Assembly: GCA_012719125.1 (NCBI GenBank)
Contig: JAAYAY010000028.1
Span: forward strand, 62,001-126,000
Reading direction: 5' to 3'
Source of the DNA: Planctomycetaceae bacterium
GTDB taxonomy: Bacteria > Planctomycetota > Planctomycetia > Pirellulales > Thermoguttaceae
DNA: 64,000 nt
A program made the translations under genes and the position numbers. The notes under the pieces are model-generated. The model was not told where the DNA came from and did not search any database. It saw only the letters and a program-made list of their open reading frames with translations. Numbering within the stretch: the first letter of the stretch is position 1; each line of letters opens with the position of its first letter. Below are positions 43,140-53,191 of the stretch, piece after piece.

Positions 43140-44222
43140 ATGTCTCACGTCTTACGCAAGAGACAAGCGTTCACGCTTGTCGAACTCCTTGTTGTGATTG
43201 CGATCATCGGCATCTTGATCGCACTGTTGTTACCGGCGGTGCAAGCAGCCCGCGAGGCCGCGCGCCGCGCCCAGTGCACGAACCAGTTGAAACAGTTGGC
43301 TCTGGCGTGTCACAATTACCATGACTCGTACAAGTCGCTCCCGTCCCGGCGAGGCGGGACCAACCACGCCTTCAACGGCAGTGAGCGCACTTCCAACAAC
43401 GGCGGACGCCTCGCCGCCTTCGTCCCTTTGCTCCCGTTCTTTGAGCAAAGCGCCATGTACGACCGGATCATGGCTGGAGACTCCACTGCAAGTATCGCTC
43501 CTGGTGGTCCTGCGGCGTGGGCAGGTTGGAGCGTGTGGAACCGGGCGCCCGAAAATCTCCTGTGCCCCTCCGACTATGGCCCGCCCGATAGTGCCGAGCA
43601 GGACCACAGCTATGCGTTCTGCGTCGGCGATCAGACCGACAATCTGAACGACGGCAACAAGGCGAACTATCGCGGCTGCTTCGGGCGATGGAACACGTTT
43701 GCGGACATCCGCGACGGCACCAGCAACACGATCCTGATGAGCGAGCGCGTGCGATCGCGGGACTACGGCGTAACAACGGCCGGTCTTCGTACTCACGAGC
43801 TGTCCCAGGGAATCGCCAATTCGGTAACCGGGATGGACGTCCAACCGAACCTTTGCCTGGCAGTGAACGACAGTGGGTACTATCGCCAAGGCGAGTCGGT
43901 CAAGGGGAGATGGGGCACGCTTTGGACGGACGGGCAAATGGAACGAGTCGGTTTCAACACCGTGCTGGCGCCCAACGCGCCTTCGTGCTCGCACGGAGGC
44001 AATGTCAACGCCGATAATACTTCGGGCGTCTATCCGCCGAATAGTGCCCACCCCGGCGGTGTGAACTGCGCCATGGCAGACGGCTCGGTGACCTTCGTCA
44101 GCGAGACTATCGACACCGGCAACACGAGTGTGCGTACTGCCGGCAATTACTCAGGCCAGAGCTACTACGGCGTTTGGGGTGCATTGGGCTCCAGGTCCGG
44201 GAAGGAGCCAAATAAGCTTTAG
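43140..44222 (+). CDS. DUF1559 prepilin-like protein
   Basis: ATG at 43140 gives 360 residues. [20 protein letters not shown] (residues 8-27) is a type IV pilin-like cleavage and methylation site, followed by [17 protein letters not shown]. The DUF1559 domain ends with the typical [18 protein letters not shown]. Planctomycetes encode dozens of such pseudopilin-like proteins; they are probably processed by a prepilin peptidase and inserted in the envelope. A small lipoprotein gene follows, the usual pairing. A perfect 15-bp hairpin separates the two genes. Confidence 0.95.
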   Translation: MSHVLRKRQAFTLVELLVVIAIIGILIALLLPAVQAAREAARRAQCTNQLKQLALACHNYHDSYKSLPSRRGGTNHAFNGSERTSNNGGRLAAFVPLLPFFEQSAMYDRIMAGDSTASIAPGGPAAWAGWSVWNRAPENLLCPSDYGPPDSAEQDHSYAFCVGDQTDNLNDGNKANYRGCFGRWNTFADIRDGTSNTILMSERVRSRDYGVTTAGLRTHELSQGIANSVTGMDVQPNLCLAVNDSGYYRQGESVKGRWGTLWTDGQMERVGFNTVLAPNAPSCSHGGNVNADNTSGVYPPNSAHPGGVNCAMADGSVTFVSETIDTGNTSVRTAGNYSGQSYYGVWGALGSRSGKEPNKL

Positions 44223-44251
44223 TAGCCATTCTCGAGCAACGTTCTACTTTC

Positions 44252-44284
44252 CAGCACGGCGCTGGCAGTGCCAGCGCCGTGCTG
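44252..44284 (+). terminator. Perfect 15-bp hairpin between DUF1559 gene and lipoprotein gene
   Basis: CAGCACGGCGCTGGC and GCCAGCGCCGTGCTG pair fully around the 3-base loop AGT. No T-tract follows, so it may attenuate or protect the transcript rather than end it, setting the ratio of the two proteins. Confidence 0.6.
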
Positions 44285-44332
44285 CGTATCGTCTCTGAAA
44301 CAAGTTCAAGCAGACCATAGGAGCAAATCGCA

Positions 44333-44803
44333 ATGAGTGTATTGAACACGCGGGTGGCAGTCTGTCTGATGATTGGAGCTCTGGCTCTTTCGCTCGGCTG
44401 TGCTCCGGAACAATCCGACCGGCCCAAGACCTATCCGGTGACCGGTACGGTTACCTACAACGGCGAGCCGGTAGCGGACGCCAATCTCAATTTCCAGCTT
44501 GTGGGCGGTTCGTCTTTCGCGCTGGCCAAGACCGATGCTTCCGGCAAGTACGCGCTGATGACCTTTGAGGCGGGCGACGGCGCCATTCCCGGCGAGTACA
44601 AGGTCACCATCTCAAAATTCGAGGCGGCGGCAGCGACGGGGACGGAAAACGAGGAAGAATATGCTCCGCCCGAGGAAGGGGCTGAGCCACCACCTTCGAA
44701 GAGCCTTCTTCCGGACAAGTACCGAAATCCCGAGACCTCGGGTTTCACCGCCACGGTTACCGAAGCCGGCCCCAATACGTTCGATTTCGAATTGACCGAC
44801 TGA
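44333..44803 (+). CDS. Small lipoprotein with transthyretin-like (carboxypeptidase regulatory) fold
   Basis: The 156-residue product has a lipoprotein signal (LALSLGC at about 24-30). Its domain begins YPVTGTVTYNGEPVADANLN and contains TDASGKYALMTFEAGDGAIP, typical of carboxypeptidase-regulatory-like beta-sandwiches paired with DUF1559 proteins. A Glu/Pro-rich loop (EEYAPPEEGAEPPP) interrupts it near 110. It is probably anchored in the outer or inner membrane. The function is unknown. Confidence 0.9.
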   Translation: MSVLNTRVAVCLMIGALALSLGCAPEQSDRPKTYPVTGTVTYNGEPVADANLNFQLVGGSSFALAKTDASGKYALMTFEAGDGAIPGEYKVTISKFEAAAATGTENEEEYAPPEEGAEPPPSKSLLPDKYRNPETSGFTATVTEAGPNTFDFELTD

Positions 44804-44972
44804 TCCCGGCGATCTGACGAAAAAGCGATACAGGCGGGCGACACGGGTCGCCCGCTTTCTGTATTCTTGACGCTTCTCTTCTTGCGAGCAACAGGAGGCC
44901 GGAAGTGGCCTGGCTTCGATTGGTCGCCCTCGCGCATGGGCTGTGCTGGCGTCAGTAGGAGGTATGCACGCC

Positions 44973-46928
44973 ATGCCTGAGCTCGAATCTCTCGGTTCGG
45001 TTCCTCGCGCCCTGGCAGCAGTCATTCTCCTTCTCGCCAGCTCGGTCAGTGTCGGCAGCCTCTTCCGGCCGATCTCCGACGCGTCTTCTCAGAAACGCTG
45101 GAACTCTCGCCTGCTGCAAGTCATCGTCGGACTCAATCTGGTCGGGTTTCTTGGCATGGTTCTGGGCATCCTGGGTTTGCTCCCGGGCATGCGAAGCATC
45201 TGGCTGCTGCTGGGGCTAGCTCTCCTGCCGTTCCTACGATTCGGCAGGTCCCGCCGTCAACCTGGTGCAAGCCATCCGGGAAAGCGACTGTTTGTATCAC
45301 GCCGCCCGTGGCAAATCGTACTCGTGACGGCTGTTTTCGCGGCCACCCTCGTTACTCTCTCGCCTGCGCTCTGCCCTCCTTCCGGCTGGGATGAACTGGT
45401 GTACCACGAGGTATTGCCACAGCGCTGGTTATCCTCCGGCTCACCGCAGTTCTATCCTGATCTCCCCTATTCCGGCTTTCCTGCCATGGGCGAAATCCTG
45501 TTCTGGCTGGTGGCGCCGCTCGAATCGAGCATTGCCCCGCGATTGCTGAACTGGGTCTGCTGGATGCTCGCCCTTCTCAGCCTCTACGGGGTGCTGCGTC
45601 GCTATCTGGAACGCTTCTCGGCAACCGTTCTGACGGTCGTTTTTCCACTCAGCGAGACAGGCTTGCTCGTCGCGGAGAATTGCTACGTTGAGACGATCGT
45701 GATGATGAACCTGGGCGCCATGCTCCTCGCCACCGCGTCGATGCGGCGGGAGCGTATCGAAGGTTCCTGGCGTCTCCCTGTTGTTTTGGGTGTACTGGTA
45801 GGTGGAGCCGCGGCCGTGAAGCTGACCGGTGCCGCGGTGGCGGTTGTGCCGTGTGTGTGGTATGCCTACATCTATCGGCGTGACCGTTCTCACCAAGTTG
45901 CGATCGCTCAGCGGTCGGTGATTTGTCTGGCGACGGCGATGATGGTTGCCTTCCCGTTCTACCTGCGACCGTGGTTGGCAACGGGAAATCCCTTCTATCC
46001 GTATTTTTCCCATTGGTTCGCTACCGATCCGGCCGTCCTCGAAATGAGTCGGCATCAGCATGCGATGGGCGAGGTAGGTTTCGGGGTGAAGGGGTTTGCA
46101 CCTTTTGTCACGGGCCCGTTGCTGCTTGCCTTCAACTCGGCAACCTACGACGGGCGTTTCGGCTGGCAACTCATTGGGTTCGTCGCTCTGGCCGTCGTCG
46201 CCGTCATGGCGGCCCGTCGCCCAAGAGCGCGTCTGACGGTGTTCTGGCCGGCATCGGTCGCCCTCTGGTTCTACCTGTTCTGGTTCTTCACTGCCCAGCA
46301 GGCTCGTTTCGCCATACCGGCAGTGCTGGCCATCGCCGTCCTGGGCGGTGCGGGCCTCCATCAACTCCGAGGGGCCTGGCGACGAGGTGCACTTGCAGCC
46401 CTGACGGTCGCGGCGCTGGCGAGCATTCCCTGGGAGCGAACCGGGTACTACTGGTACTCCATCCTTGCCGCAACGGGACGAGTCAGCCGCGAGGACTACG
46501 TCCATAACATGACCGATCGAGTCTACCTGCCGCTGGTTCAGGCGATCGACGCCTTGACGCCGCCGGACGCAAAACTCTTGCTCCTCTACGAGCATCGCGG
46601 CTTCTACCTCCCTCGCCAGAACGTCATTGGCACACCTCTGTTTCAGGAAGGACCATTTACCCCGCCGGAACACTATGCCGACCCGGATCACGTTATGGAC
46701 GTGCTACGGCGCGAGCAGATTACCCATGTCGTCATCCCAAGCGTGGCCATGGGGCCTGACTGCACGGAGGACTGGTTGGAGCGTCAAACGCCGTTCCTGG
46801 CTGCCATCGACGCCTGTGTCCTGCAGGGCAAGCTCCTTGTCGTGTGGAAATCCGAAGCCTATCTGCTTGTGGCAGTGCAAACCGGCCGTTCATCGGATCG
46901 CGTGCCGTTGAGTGATTCGGAGCGGTAG
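44973..46928 (+). CDS. GT-C-fold glycosyltransferase-like polytopic membrane protein
   Basis: ATG at 44973 lies ten bases after AGGAGG and gives 651 residues; starts at 44964 and 44943 are also in frame. About twelve hydrophobic helices are visible. The first large periplasmic loop contains SGWDELVYHEVLPQRWL, resembling the acidic catalytic motif of GT-C enzymes such as ArnT/PMT (family 39-like). A soluble C-terminal tail (about 530-650) follows with LLLYEHRGFYLPR and THVVIPSV. It probably transfers sugar from a polyprenyl-linked donor to a protein or lipid at the periplasmic face. No partner gene is adjacent. Confidence 0.75.
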   Translation: MPELESLGSVPRALAAVILLLASSVSVGSLFRPISDASSQKRWNSRLLQVIVGLNLVGFLGMVLGILGLLPGMRSIWLLLGLALLPFLRFGRSRRQPGASHPGKRLFVSRRPWQIVLVTAVFAATLVTLSPALCPPSGWDELVYHEVLPQRWLSSGSPQFYPDLPYSGFPAMGEILFWLVAPLESSIAPRLLNWVCWMLALLSLYGVLRRYLERFSATVLTVVFPLSETGLLVAENCYVETIVMMNLGAMLLATASMRRERIEGSWRLPVVLGVLVGGAAAVKLTGAAVAVVPCVWYAYIYRRDRSHQVAIAQRSVICLATAMMVAFPFYLRPWLATGNPFYPYFSHWFATDPAVLEMSRHQHAMGEVGFGVKGFAPFVTGPLLLAFNSATYDGRFGWQLIGFVALAVVAVMAARRPRARLTVFWPASVALWFYLFWFFTAQQARFAIPAVLAIAVLGGAGLHQLRGAWRRGALAALTVAALASIPWERTGYYWYSILAATGRVSREDYVHNMTDRVYLPLVQAIDALTPPDAKLLLLYEHRGFYLPRQNVIGTPLFQEGPFTPPEHYADPDHVMDVLRREQITHVVIPSVAMGPDCTEDWLERQTPFLAAIDACVLQGKLLVVWKSEAYLLVAVQTGRSSDRVPLSDSER

Positions 46929-47053
46929 ATCGTCTGGGCCTTGCGGGACACCCGATGGGCGTCATCCGCAACGACCTATACCAGTTGGGGTTTGTTAAAC
47001 TCGAAGTCTCAGGAAAAACAAGGCGATACATACGCTCTTTCGGGGGGGCGCCC

Positions 47054-47155
47054 GAGGCGCTGTGTATTGGGTGGCACGCCCATCGCGTAGCGATGGGCGT
47101 GGATCGCCAGATCACCACGCCCATCGCTACACTCTGAGCGTGCCACCCATGAATT
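47054..47155. repeat. 102-bp palindromic repeat, copy 1
   Basis: Outer arms GGGTGGCACGC and GCGTGCCACCC are inverted, and the inner arms (ATCGC.TAGCGATGGGCGTGG and CCACGCCCATCGCTAC) also pair. The whole element reappears in inverted orientation at 53018-53118 with about 90% identity. The 426-bp gap around it (46929-47354) holds no gene. Confidence 0.8.
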
Positions 47156-47354
47156 GTCCGGGCCGGAGCACCGGCACGTCACCTGGACAATTCGGTCCCT
47201 GCGTTGACGAGTTGAAGGAGCGAAGTGCTCCGGTGAACCTAGGTTGCCTGTCCGATTCACATATTCTGGACGAGGTTTGCGGCACGGGACATAATAGACG
47301 GTGTGGTCCGAACGGGCCGGCGGCAGCGAGTGTGCAGAGTACGCAGGGCGTAGG

Positions 47355-47618
47355 ATGGCTGAATTCTTTGAGGACCCGACCGTACAATTGGTCATCTGGC
47401 TGGCGGTCCTTGCGGCAATCATTGCCGTTGCGGTTTACGTCATCATGCGAATCCGATCCGAGCCGGCACAAAGCGAACCGGTGGCCAGCGAAATGCTTTC
47501 AAAATTTCGAGAACTCCGCGGGCAAGGTGACCTCAGCGAGGAAGAATTCCGAACAATAAAGACTACATTGACGGAACAACTTCAACACGAGTTAAAGGAT
47601 AACGAGGGAAAGGGTTAG
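47355..47618 (+). CDS. Small single-span membrane protein with SHOCT-like tail
   Basis: ATG at 47355 (MAEFFEDPTVQLVIWL) gives 87 residues, with GTAGG just upstream. A transmembrane helix lies at about 10-31 (LVIWLAVLAAIIAVAVYVIM). The tail MLSKFRELRGQGDLSEEEFR resembles the SHOCT oligomerisation motif. The gene precedes clpX by 272 bp on the same strand. Its role is unknown. Confidence 0.75.
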   Translation: MAEFFEDPTVQLVIWLAVLAAIIAVAVYVIMRIRSEPAQSEPVASEMLSKFRELRGQGDLSEEEFRTIKTTLTEQLQHELKDNEGKG

Positions 47619-47890
47619 GACGCTCGCTTGAGACCTGATCGGAAGCAGGGATCGCGGCGATCGTGCTGACCGGGGAGGCGTTCCCTAAGGAGAGGGACAA
47701 AACCCGCAGCCACCTACTCGCGTAGGAACCACTGGCGCCCAAGCTCGAAAAAGCGTGGACAAGGATGCCCAGAGGCCGAATCGGTCGCCTTATCCGGCGG
47801 CCGGCCGTCGAGCGACACCTGGAGTCTGACACCCGCGGTTTGCACCTGCAACGAGCCGTGCGAACACACAACCGAAAGGATTGACTGAGT

Positions 47891-49177
47891 ATGCCCTCTG
47901 GACGGGAATTCGGTTCTGGACGCCGAGGAAGCGGATCGACCAAGAAGAACGCGTTCTGCTCTTTTTGTCGCAAGAGCTATCGAGACGTGGGCCCTTTGGT
48001 CGAAGGCCCCGGCGACGTCTATATCTGCGGCGAGTGCATCGACCTGTGCCAGTCGATTCTGGACCAGGAACGCCGCCGCCGCGGATCCTCGAAACAGCCC
48101 TTTTCCAAGATACCGACGCCGCGCGAGATCGTCGGCCGGCTCGACGAATATGTGATCGGGCAGGAACTCGCCAAGCGGGTTCTGGCCGTTGCCGTTCACA
48201 GCCACTACAAGCGTCTGGTTCACCGCAGCGAAAACTCGGACGTGGTCATCGACAAGTCGAATATACTGTTGATCGGTCCGACCGGTTCGGGCAAGACCCT
48301 TCTGGCTCAAACCTTGGCCCGCGTCCTTGACGTCCCCTTTGCCATCGGCGACGCCACGACGCTGACCGAGGCCGGCTACGTGGGCGAAGACGTAGAGAAC
48401 CTGTTGCTCAAGCTGCTCCACGCCGCCGACTTCGATATCGAGGCCGCCCAGAAGGGCATCCTCTACATCGACGAAATCGACAAGATCGGCAAGACGAGCC
48501 AGAACGTCTCCATCACTCGCGACGTCTCCGGCGAAGGCGTCCAACAAGCCCTGCTCAAGATGCTCGAAGGCACGACCGCCAACGTGCCGCCCCAGGGCGG
48601 ACGCAAGCATCCCGAACAGCAGTACATCCAGATGGATACCTCGAACATCCTCTTCATCTGCGGAGGAACCTTCGTCGGATTGGAGAAGATCATCGGAAAG
48701 CGACTGGGCAAGAAATCGATCGGTTTCAGCCAGATGGCCCAGAGCCATCACGACCTGGAACTGGCCGAGGCTCTGCCGCAAGTGACCAGCGACGATATCC
48801 TTCAGTTCGGCCTGATCCCGGAACTGGTCGGGCGTCTGCCTATCCTCTCGCCGCTTACACCGCTGGACAGCGAGGCGCTGATACGCGTCCTGCAGGAGCC
48901 GAAGAACGCCCTGGTGAAGCAGTACCGCGAGTTGTTCGCCATGGAGGAGGCGGAACTGACCTTTACGGATCAGGCCCTGGTCGCCATCGCCGAGCGGGCA
49001 CAACTCCGAGAAACGGGGGCTCGGGGCCTCCGGGCCATCGTCGAGGAAGTCATGCTCGACATCATGTTTGAACTGCCCGACCAGGAGGCCGGGCAGAAAT
49101 ACTGCATCACCGACGACGTCGTCTACGGCCGCACCAAGTTGTTCCCCCTGCCCGAACGCAAGAACAAGAGCGCGTAA
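47891..49177 (+). CDS. clpX: ATP-dependent Clp protease ATPase subunit ClpX
   Basis: The 428-residue protein has the N-terminal zinc-binding domain (Cys23, Cys26, Cys46, Cys49: FCSFC and ICGEC). It shows Walker A GPTGSGKT near 128, Walker [10 protein letters not shown] near 190, the pore-2-like GGRKHPEQQ, the IGF loop KKSIGFSQ near 277 that docks on ClpP, and sensor-2 ETGARGLR near 376. It unfolds tagged proteins for degradation by ClpP in the cytoplasm. Neither clpP nor tig is adjacent, unlike in many bacteria. A rho-independent terminator follows 50 bp after the stop. Confidence 0.97.
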   Translation: MPSGREFGSGRRGSGSTKKNAFCSFCRKSYRDVGPLVEGPGDVYICGECIDLCQSILDQERRRRGSSKQPFSKIPTPREIVGRLDEYVIGQELAKRVLAVAVHSHYKRLVHRSENSDVVIDKSNILLIGPTGSGKTLLAQTLARVLDVPFAIGDATTLTEAGYVGEDVENLLLKLLHAADFDIEAAQKGILYIDEIDKIGKTSQNVSITRDVSGEGVQQALLKMLEGTTANVPPQGGRKHPEQQYIQMDTSNILFICGGTFVGLEKIIGKRLGKKSIGFSQMAQSHHDLELAEALPQVTSDDILQFGLIPELVGRLPILSPLTPLDSEALIRVLQEPKNALVKQYRELFAMEEAELTFTDQALVAIAERAQLRETGARGLRAIVEEVMLDIMFELPDQEAGQKYCITDDVVYGRTKLFPLPERKNKSA

Positions 49178-49227
49178 TCCAAGCAGCTTTCGATATTCCA
49201 CCCACCGTTCATCCCACCTACGCAGTC

Positions 49228-49263
49228 GGGGCGACCCCTAAACGGGTCGCCCCGTTCTTTTTT
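49228..49263 (+). terminator. Rho-independent terminator of clpX
   Basis: GGGGCGACCC and GGGTCGCCCC form a perfect 10-bp stem with loop CTAAAC, followed by GTTCTTTTTT. Confidence 0.9.
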
Positions 49264-49414
49264 GGCGGCTCGCCGGAATCCGTGGTAAGTCTCGCACGAT
49301 ACGCAGGGCGTTTCGGGGCGAAAACTTGACACGGGTCCCCAGGGCGATTACGAAGAAGGGCAACGTGGTTTCCGGCCGTCTCTTGCACATCACTTCAACC
49401 CGCGAGATTCAACC

Positions 49415-51472
49415 ATGCGATATGCCAAACTGCCTGTCATCGTTCTCGCACTTGCATTCGTTGCCTGCTCCTTCGCCCGGCCCGCCCAAGCCGAGGAACC
49501 GCCCGTCTTCGGCCTCATGGCCGACGTCCAATATGCCGACTTGGATACTGCCGGTGCGCGCCACTACCGGACAGCGCTCGTGAAGCTGGAGGATTGTGTT
49601 GCCGACTTCAGCAAACGCGAACTCGCCTTCGTCATCCAGCTTGGCGATATCGTGAACGGCCACGGCAAGGACGTCGAGAAATCGATCGCGGACCTGGATC
49701 GGATCCTGCCGGTTTTCAACAAGCTGCCGATGCCCAAGTACCATGTGGTAGGCAATCATTGCCTCACCGTCGGCAAGGAGGCCCTGGGCCACAAGCTGGG
49801 GCTGGAACGATTCTATTACGAATTCACAGTTCCTTCGGCCAAAGGATGGCGTTTCGTCGTGCTGGACGGCAACGACGCGGGCTACGGGGTGATCGGCGAC
49901 GAGCAAGTCGCCTGGTTTCGCTCGACGATCGACAAGGCGGCCGAGGCAGGAGAGAAGGTGATCTGTTTCTGCCATTTCGCTCTGCTGCCTGAGGCCGCCA
50001 AGCACCACCGGATGGCCAAGCCGGAACCGATTCTGGAAATAATGGACAAAGCAGGATGTGTCGTCGCCTGGTTTGCCGGGCACGACCATGCCGGGGGATA
50101 TGCAGTCCGCAAAGGCGTCCATCACGTGACCGTCCGTGGCATGGTCGAATCGCCCGTGAAGAACGCCTATGCAGTCATTACGCTGTACGAAGACAAAATC
50201 GTGGAGGTCGGATTCGGCGACGAGCCGAGTCGCGAGATGCCGTTCAGTCCTCCACACGAGAATGCCGAGTGGTGGATCGGACGTGCCATGTATCTTGCCA
50301 ACAGCCCGGAGGGTGCTGATGCACATGATGACGTAATGATCACCTTGGCAGAGAGCCTGGCGCTATCAGGTGACCTCTCCCGGTTTTGGGCGTTGGCGCA
50401 GGATGTCAAGGACCAAGAGAAGATGCGACACTACCTCTCCGTTATTGCCCACCACCTGGTAGTGGCAGGACGGATCGATGAGGCAAACCAGATTGTGGCC
50501 CGGTTGGACTCGGAAGCGGAGCGCGAACGAGCCGCCCAGCAGTTGGCTTGGGCCTTCGCCAGACGGCATGATTTCGACATGGCAGCCCAGACGGCAGCGA
50601 AGATCCAGAATCGCGGCACGCGTAACCACGCACTTGAGAAGATCATAGAAGCACAGGCCGAATCAGGGCGGTGGGACGATGCATTGACGACACTCGATCA
50701 GATTGCCGTTTCCGATGACATGGATTCCGACGAGAAGGAGTCGGTGGCCAAGGACAAAACCGCGCTTCTTGCGTTGATCCTGAGATACCGAGCCGAGAAT
50801 GTTTCACGACCTCCAGAGACACCGTCCACCGACGCTGCGAGCCGCTATCGAGCGCTTCTCGCCCTTTGGGGACTCGGTTCGACGATCGACGATGTTGACA
50901 GGGCGCGAGGTCTGGCCGACAAGCTTACCGATCCAGAGGAACTTGCCACTGCCTGGCGTGGAATTGCATGGTACTACGCGCAGAAGGACGCCCGCGATGA
51001 AGCGTTGGACGCTTTGTCGCGTGGAACTGCCGCGGCCAGGAAGATCGCCGAGCCCTTCGCGAAGTCACTCAATCTGGTCCTCCTGGCAGATATCTATTTG
51101 GAGTTGGGGGACAGGGAATCGGCGGTATCTCTGATACCGGAGGCGCTGTCGTCTGAAGAGAACATGATGAAGCTGATGCGGGGTCTCACGAGTTTCACGA
51201 CGGGCCCGGCGATTATTGGTGTGCTGGTCCGGTCGGGACACACCGACCGCGCCCTTCAGATGCTTCACGCCGCGAAATCAGAACCGGCAACGAGCTGGAT
51301 CGCTTTCGGGGAATTCTGCGCTGAAACAAGACAGCTCGATCTTGCAGCCAGTCTGTTGAAGGAGCAAGGCACTGCCACGTCAAAAGCCTGGCTGGCACTC
51401 GGGGTAGCCACCATCTTGATCACGGATCGTGGCAAGGCGGTGAAACCCACTGCACCCAACGACGCCAAATGA
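49415..51472 (+). CDS. Exported metallophosphoesterase with helical repeat tail
   Basis: The 685-residue protein has a signal peptide ending at AQA (about 26). The metallophosphatase motifs follow in order: DVQYAD (near 37), GDIVNG (76), VGNHC (112), CFCHFAL (190) and GHDH (230). The early DVQYAD resembles the Mn-dependent ADP-ribose/CDP-alcohol diphosphatase subgroup. From about residue 300 to the end the sequence is helical, with repeating ARRHDFDMAAQTAAKIQNRG-like units of TPR/HEAT type. This would place the enzyme outside the cytoplasm, with a protein-binding tail. A Gfo/Idh/MocA gene follows after 42 bp and may be cotranscribed. Confidence 0.85.
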   Translation: MRYAKLPVIVLALAFVACSFARPAQAEEPPVFGLMADVQYADLDTAGARHYRTALVKLEDCVADFSKRELAFVIQLGDIVNGHGKDVEKSIADLDRILPVFNKLPMPKYHVVGNHCLTVGKEALGHKLGLERFYYEFTVPSAKGWRFVVLDGNDAGYGVIGDEQVAWFRSTIDKAAEAGEKVICFCHFALLPEAAKHHRMAKPEPILEIMDKAGCVVAWFAGHDHAGGYAVRKGVHHVTVRGMVESPVKNAYAVITLYEDKIVEVGFGDEPSREMPFSPPHENAEWWIGRAMYLANSPEGADAHDDVMITLAESLALSGDLSRFWALAQDVKDQEKMRHYLSVIAHHLVVAGRIDEANQIVARLDSEAERERAAQQLAWAFARRHDFDMAAQTAAKIQNRGTRNHALEKIIEAQAESGRWDDALTTLDQIAVSDDMDSDEKESVAKDKTALLALILRYRAENVSRPPETPSTDAASRYRALLALWGLGSTIDDVDRARGLADKLTDPEELATAWRGIAWYYAQKDARDEALDALSRGTAAARKIAEPFAKSLNLVLLADIYLELGDRESAVSLIPEALSSEENMMKLMRGLTSFTTGPAIIGVLVRSGHTDRALQMLHAAKSEPATSWIAFGEFCAETRQLDLAASLLKEQGTATSKAWLALGVATILITDRGKAVKPTAPNDAK

Positions 51473-51514
51473 CTTCCCGACTCCAGATATGATCCACAAT
51501 TCGGGAGAACTCCC

Positions 51515-52837
51515 ATGCAGACGCTCAATGCACTCTCAAGACGAGCCTTCCTCAACGCCGCAACCACGGTCGCTGCCGCCACTGCCCTGACGAGTGCAAA
51601 AGCTAAAGGCGACGCGTCAAATCGTGCGATTCGCATCGGCATGGTCGGCGTGGGCAGCCGGGGTACGCACCTGCTGCAGACCATGCTCTCGTTCCCGGGC
51701 GTACAGGTCCCGGCCGTGTGCGACATCGTTCCCGAGCGGGCCGCCCGGGCACAAGACCTTGTGGAGAAGGCCACGGGAACTCGCCCTGAAGCGTACACGA
51801 AGGACCAGCGGGATTGGCAGCGACTCGTCGAACGCGACGATCTCGACGCCGTCTTGACCGCCACGCCCTGGGAGTGGCATACGCCGATCATGGTCGCCGC
51901 CATGAAGGCCGGCAAGTATGCGGGCACGGAAGTGCCGGCCGCCGTGACCGTGGAAGAATGCTGGGACCTGGTTCGCACCTCCGAGCAGACGGGCATGCCC
52001 TGCATGATGCTCGAAAACGTGTGCTATTTCCAGGAAGTCCTGACGCTGTTGCGGATGGTCCGCGAAGGTGTCTTCGGCGATCTGCTTCACGCGGAGGTGG
52101 GCTACCAGCACGACTGCCGGTTCCTCATGTTCACGGACGACGGTAAGCTCACCTGGCGGGGCGAGCACGGGGCCGTCAAGGACGGCAACCTCTATCCCAC
52201 CCACCCCATCGGCCCGGTCGCCCAATGGATGAACATCAATCGCGGCGACCGATTCACGCGGATCTCCAGCGTGAGCACGAAGTCAACGGGGTTAAAGAAT
52301 TATGCCGCACAGAAGTTCGGTCCCGACCACCCGCTGGCCAAGCGAGATTACGCCCTGGGCGACGTGAATACGAGCGTTCTGCAGACGGAGAACGGCCTGA
52401 CGGTGACTCTCTATTTCGACTTGTGCACGCCCCGGCCTTACGATCTCATCCTCCGGCTCCAGGGCACCAAGGGCATCCACATGGGCGGGGCCCAGGGGGA
52501 CATTTACCTCGAAGGCACGTCGCCCAAGGCCCACACCTACGAACCCTTTGCACCCTACATGGAGAAATACTCCCATCCCCTCTGGACGGCCCTCCAGGAG
52601 CAGGCCAAGGAGCACGGCGGCCACGGCGGCAGCGATTACGTGACGATGTACGAGTTCCTCAAGGCAATTCGAAACCGCACGCCCTTCCCTCAGGACGTCT
52701 ACGACGCCGCCACCTGGAGTGTGATCACGCCGCTGTCGTTCGAGTCCGTGGCGAACAGCGGCGCGGTCGTCGACTTCCCCGACTTCACGCAGGGGAAGTG
52801 GAAGGAGCGGAAACCGGTTCCGGTCTACGGGGCGTGA
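51515..52837 (+). CDS. Tat-exported Gfo/Idh/MocA protein, GH109-like
   Basis: The 440-residue product begins with a twin-arginine signal (LSRRAFLNAATTVAAATAL). The Rossmann motif GMVGVGSRGTHLLQ lies near 43. TPWEWHTPIMVAAMKAGKY and CMMLENVCYFQEVLTLLRMV are characteristic of the GH109 branch, NAD-dependent alpha-N-acetylgalactosaminidases that use a redox mechanism. The HPIGPVAQWMNINRGD segment also fits. It probably acts in the periplasm on GalNAc-containing glycans, but relatives with other specificities are numerous in planctomycetes. Confidence 0.85.
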   Translation: MQTLNALSRRAFLNAATTVAAATALTSAKAKGDASNRAIRIGMVGVGSRGTHLLQTMLSFPGVQVPAVCDIVPERAARAQDLVEKATGTRPEAYTKDQRDWQRLVERDDLDAVLTATPWEWHTPIMVAAMKAGKYAGTEVPAAVTVEECWDLVRTSEQTGMPCMMLENVCYFQEVLTLLRMVREGVFGDLLHAEVGYQHDCRFLMFTDDGKLTWRGEHGAVKDGNLYPTHPIGPVAQWMNINRGDRFTRISSVSTKSTGLKNYAAQKFGPDHPLAKRDYALGDVNTSVLQTENGLTVTLYFDLCTPRPYDLILRLQGTKGIHMGGAQGDIYLEGTSPKAHTYEPFAPYMEKYSHPLWTALQEQAKEHGGHGGSDYVTMYEFLKAIRNRTPFPQDVYDAATWSVITPLSFESVANSGAVVDFPDFTQGKWKERKPVPVYGA

Positions 52838-52880
52838 GCCTGCCGGACGTTCGAGTTGCCGTTGCAGACTGTCCTTGACT

Positions 52881-52962
52881 CGTCATTCCCGCGCAGGCGG
52901 GAATCCAGATCATGGACTGTCTGCGACGATGTTTCTGGATTCCCGCCTTCGCGGGAATGACG
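52881..52962. repeat. Long inverted repeat (CGTCATTCCCGC type)
   Basis: The left arm 52881-52909 and right arm 52934-52962 are inverted copies (CGTCATTCCCGCgcagGCGGGAATCCAGA against TCTGGATTCCCGCCttcGCGGGAATGACG), each with its own small palindrome. This type of element is widespread in bacterial genomes, probably as a small non-autonomous mobile repeat. Confidence 0.8.
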
Positions 52963-53017
52963 CGCGGATTGCTTCACGGAGATAACGCGCGGGTTGCACG
53001 TGAAGCTATCTCGGATT

Positions 53018-53118
53018 ATTCATGGGTGGCACGCTCAGAGCGCAGCGATGGGCGTGGTGACCTGACGATCCACGCCCATCGCTACGCTCAGAGCGTGCCA
53101 CCCAATACACAGTGCCTC
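53018..53118. repeat. 101-bp palindromic repeat, copy 2 (inverted)
   Basis: This is the reverse-complement counterpart of 47054-47155 and includes the flanking ATTCATGGGTGG and CAGTGCCTC bases. It lies 56 bp from the CGTCATTCCCGC-type repeat, both in the gap between the GH109-like gene and the esterase gene (52838-53191), which holds no gene. Confidence 0.8.
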
Positions 53119-53191
53119 TGGGGCCCTGTCTTCAACTTCTTTGCCTGCAACGGACTACGAGCAATCGACAAAGGTCTGTGAATAATCCGCG

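Noticed and set aside
47041-47160. Possible CRISPR-like repeat
   Set aside because: Only one palindromic unit is present locally and the second copy is 6 kb away in inverted orientation; there are no spacers and no cas genes.
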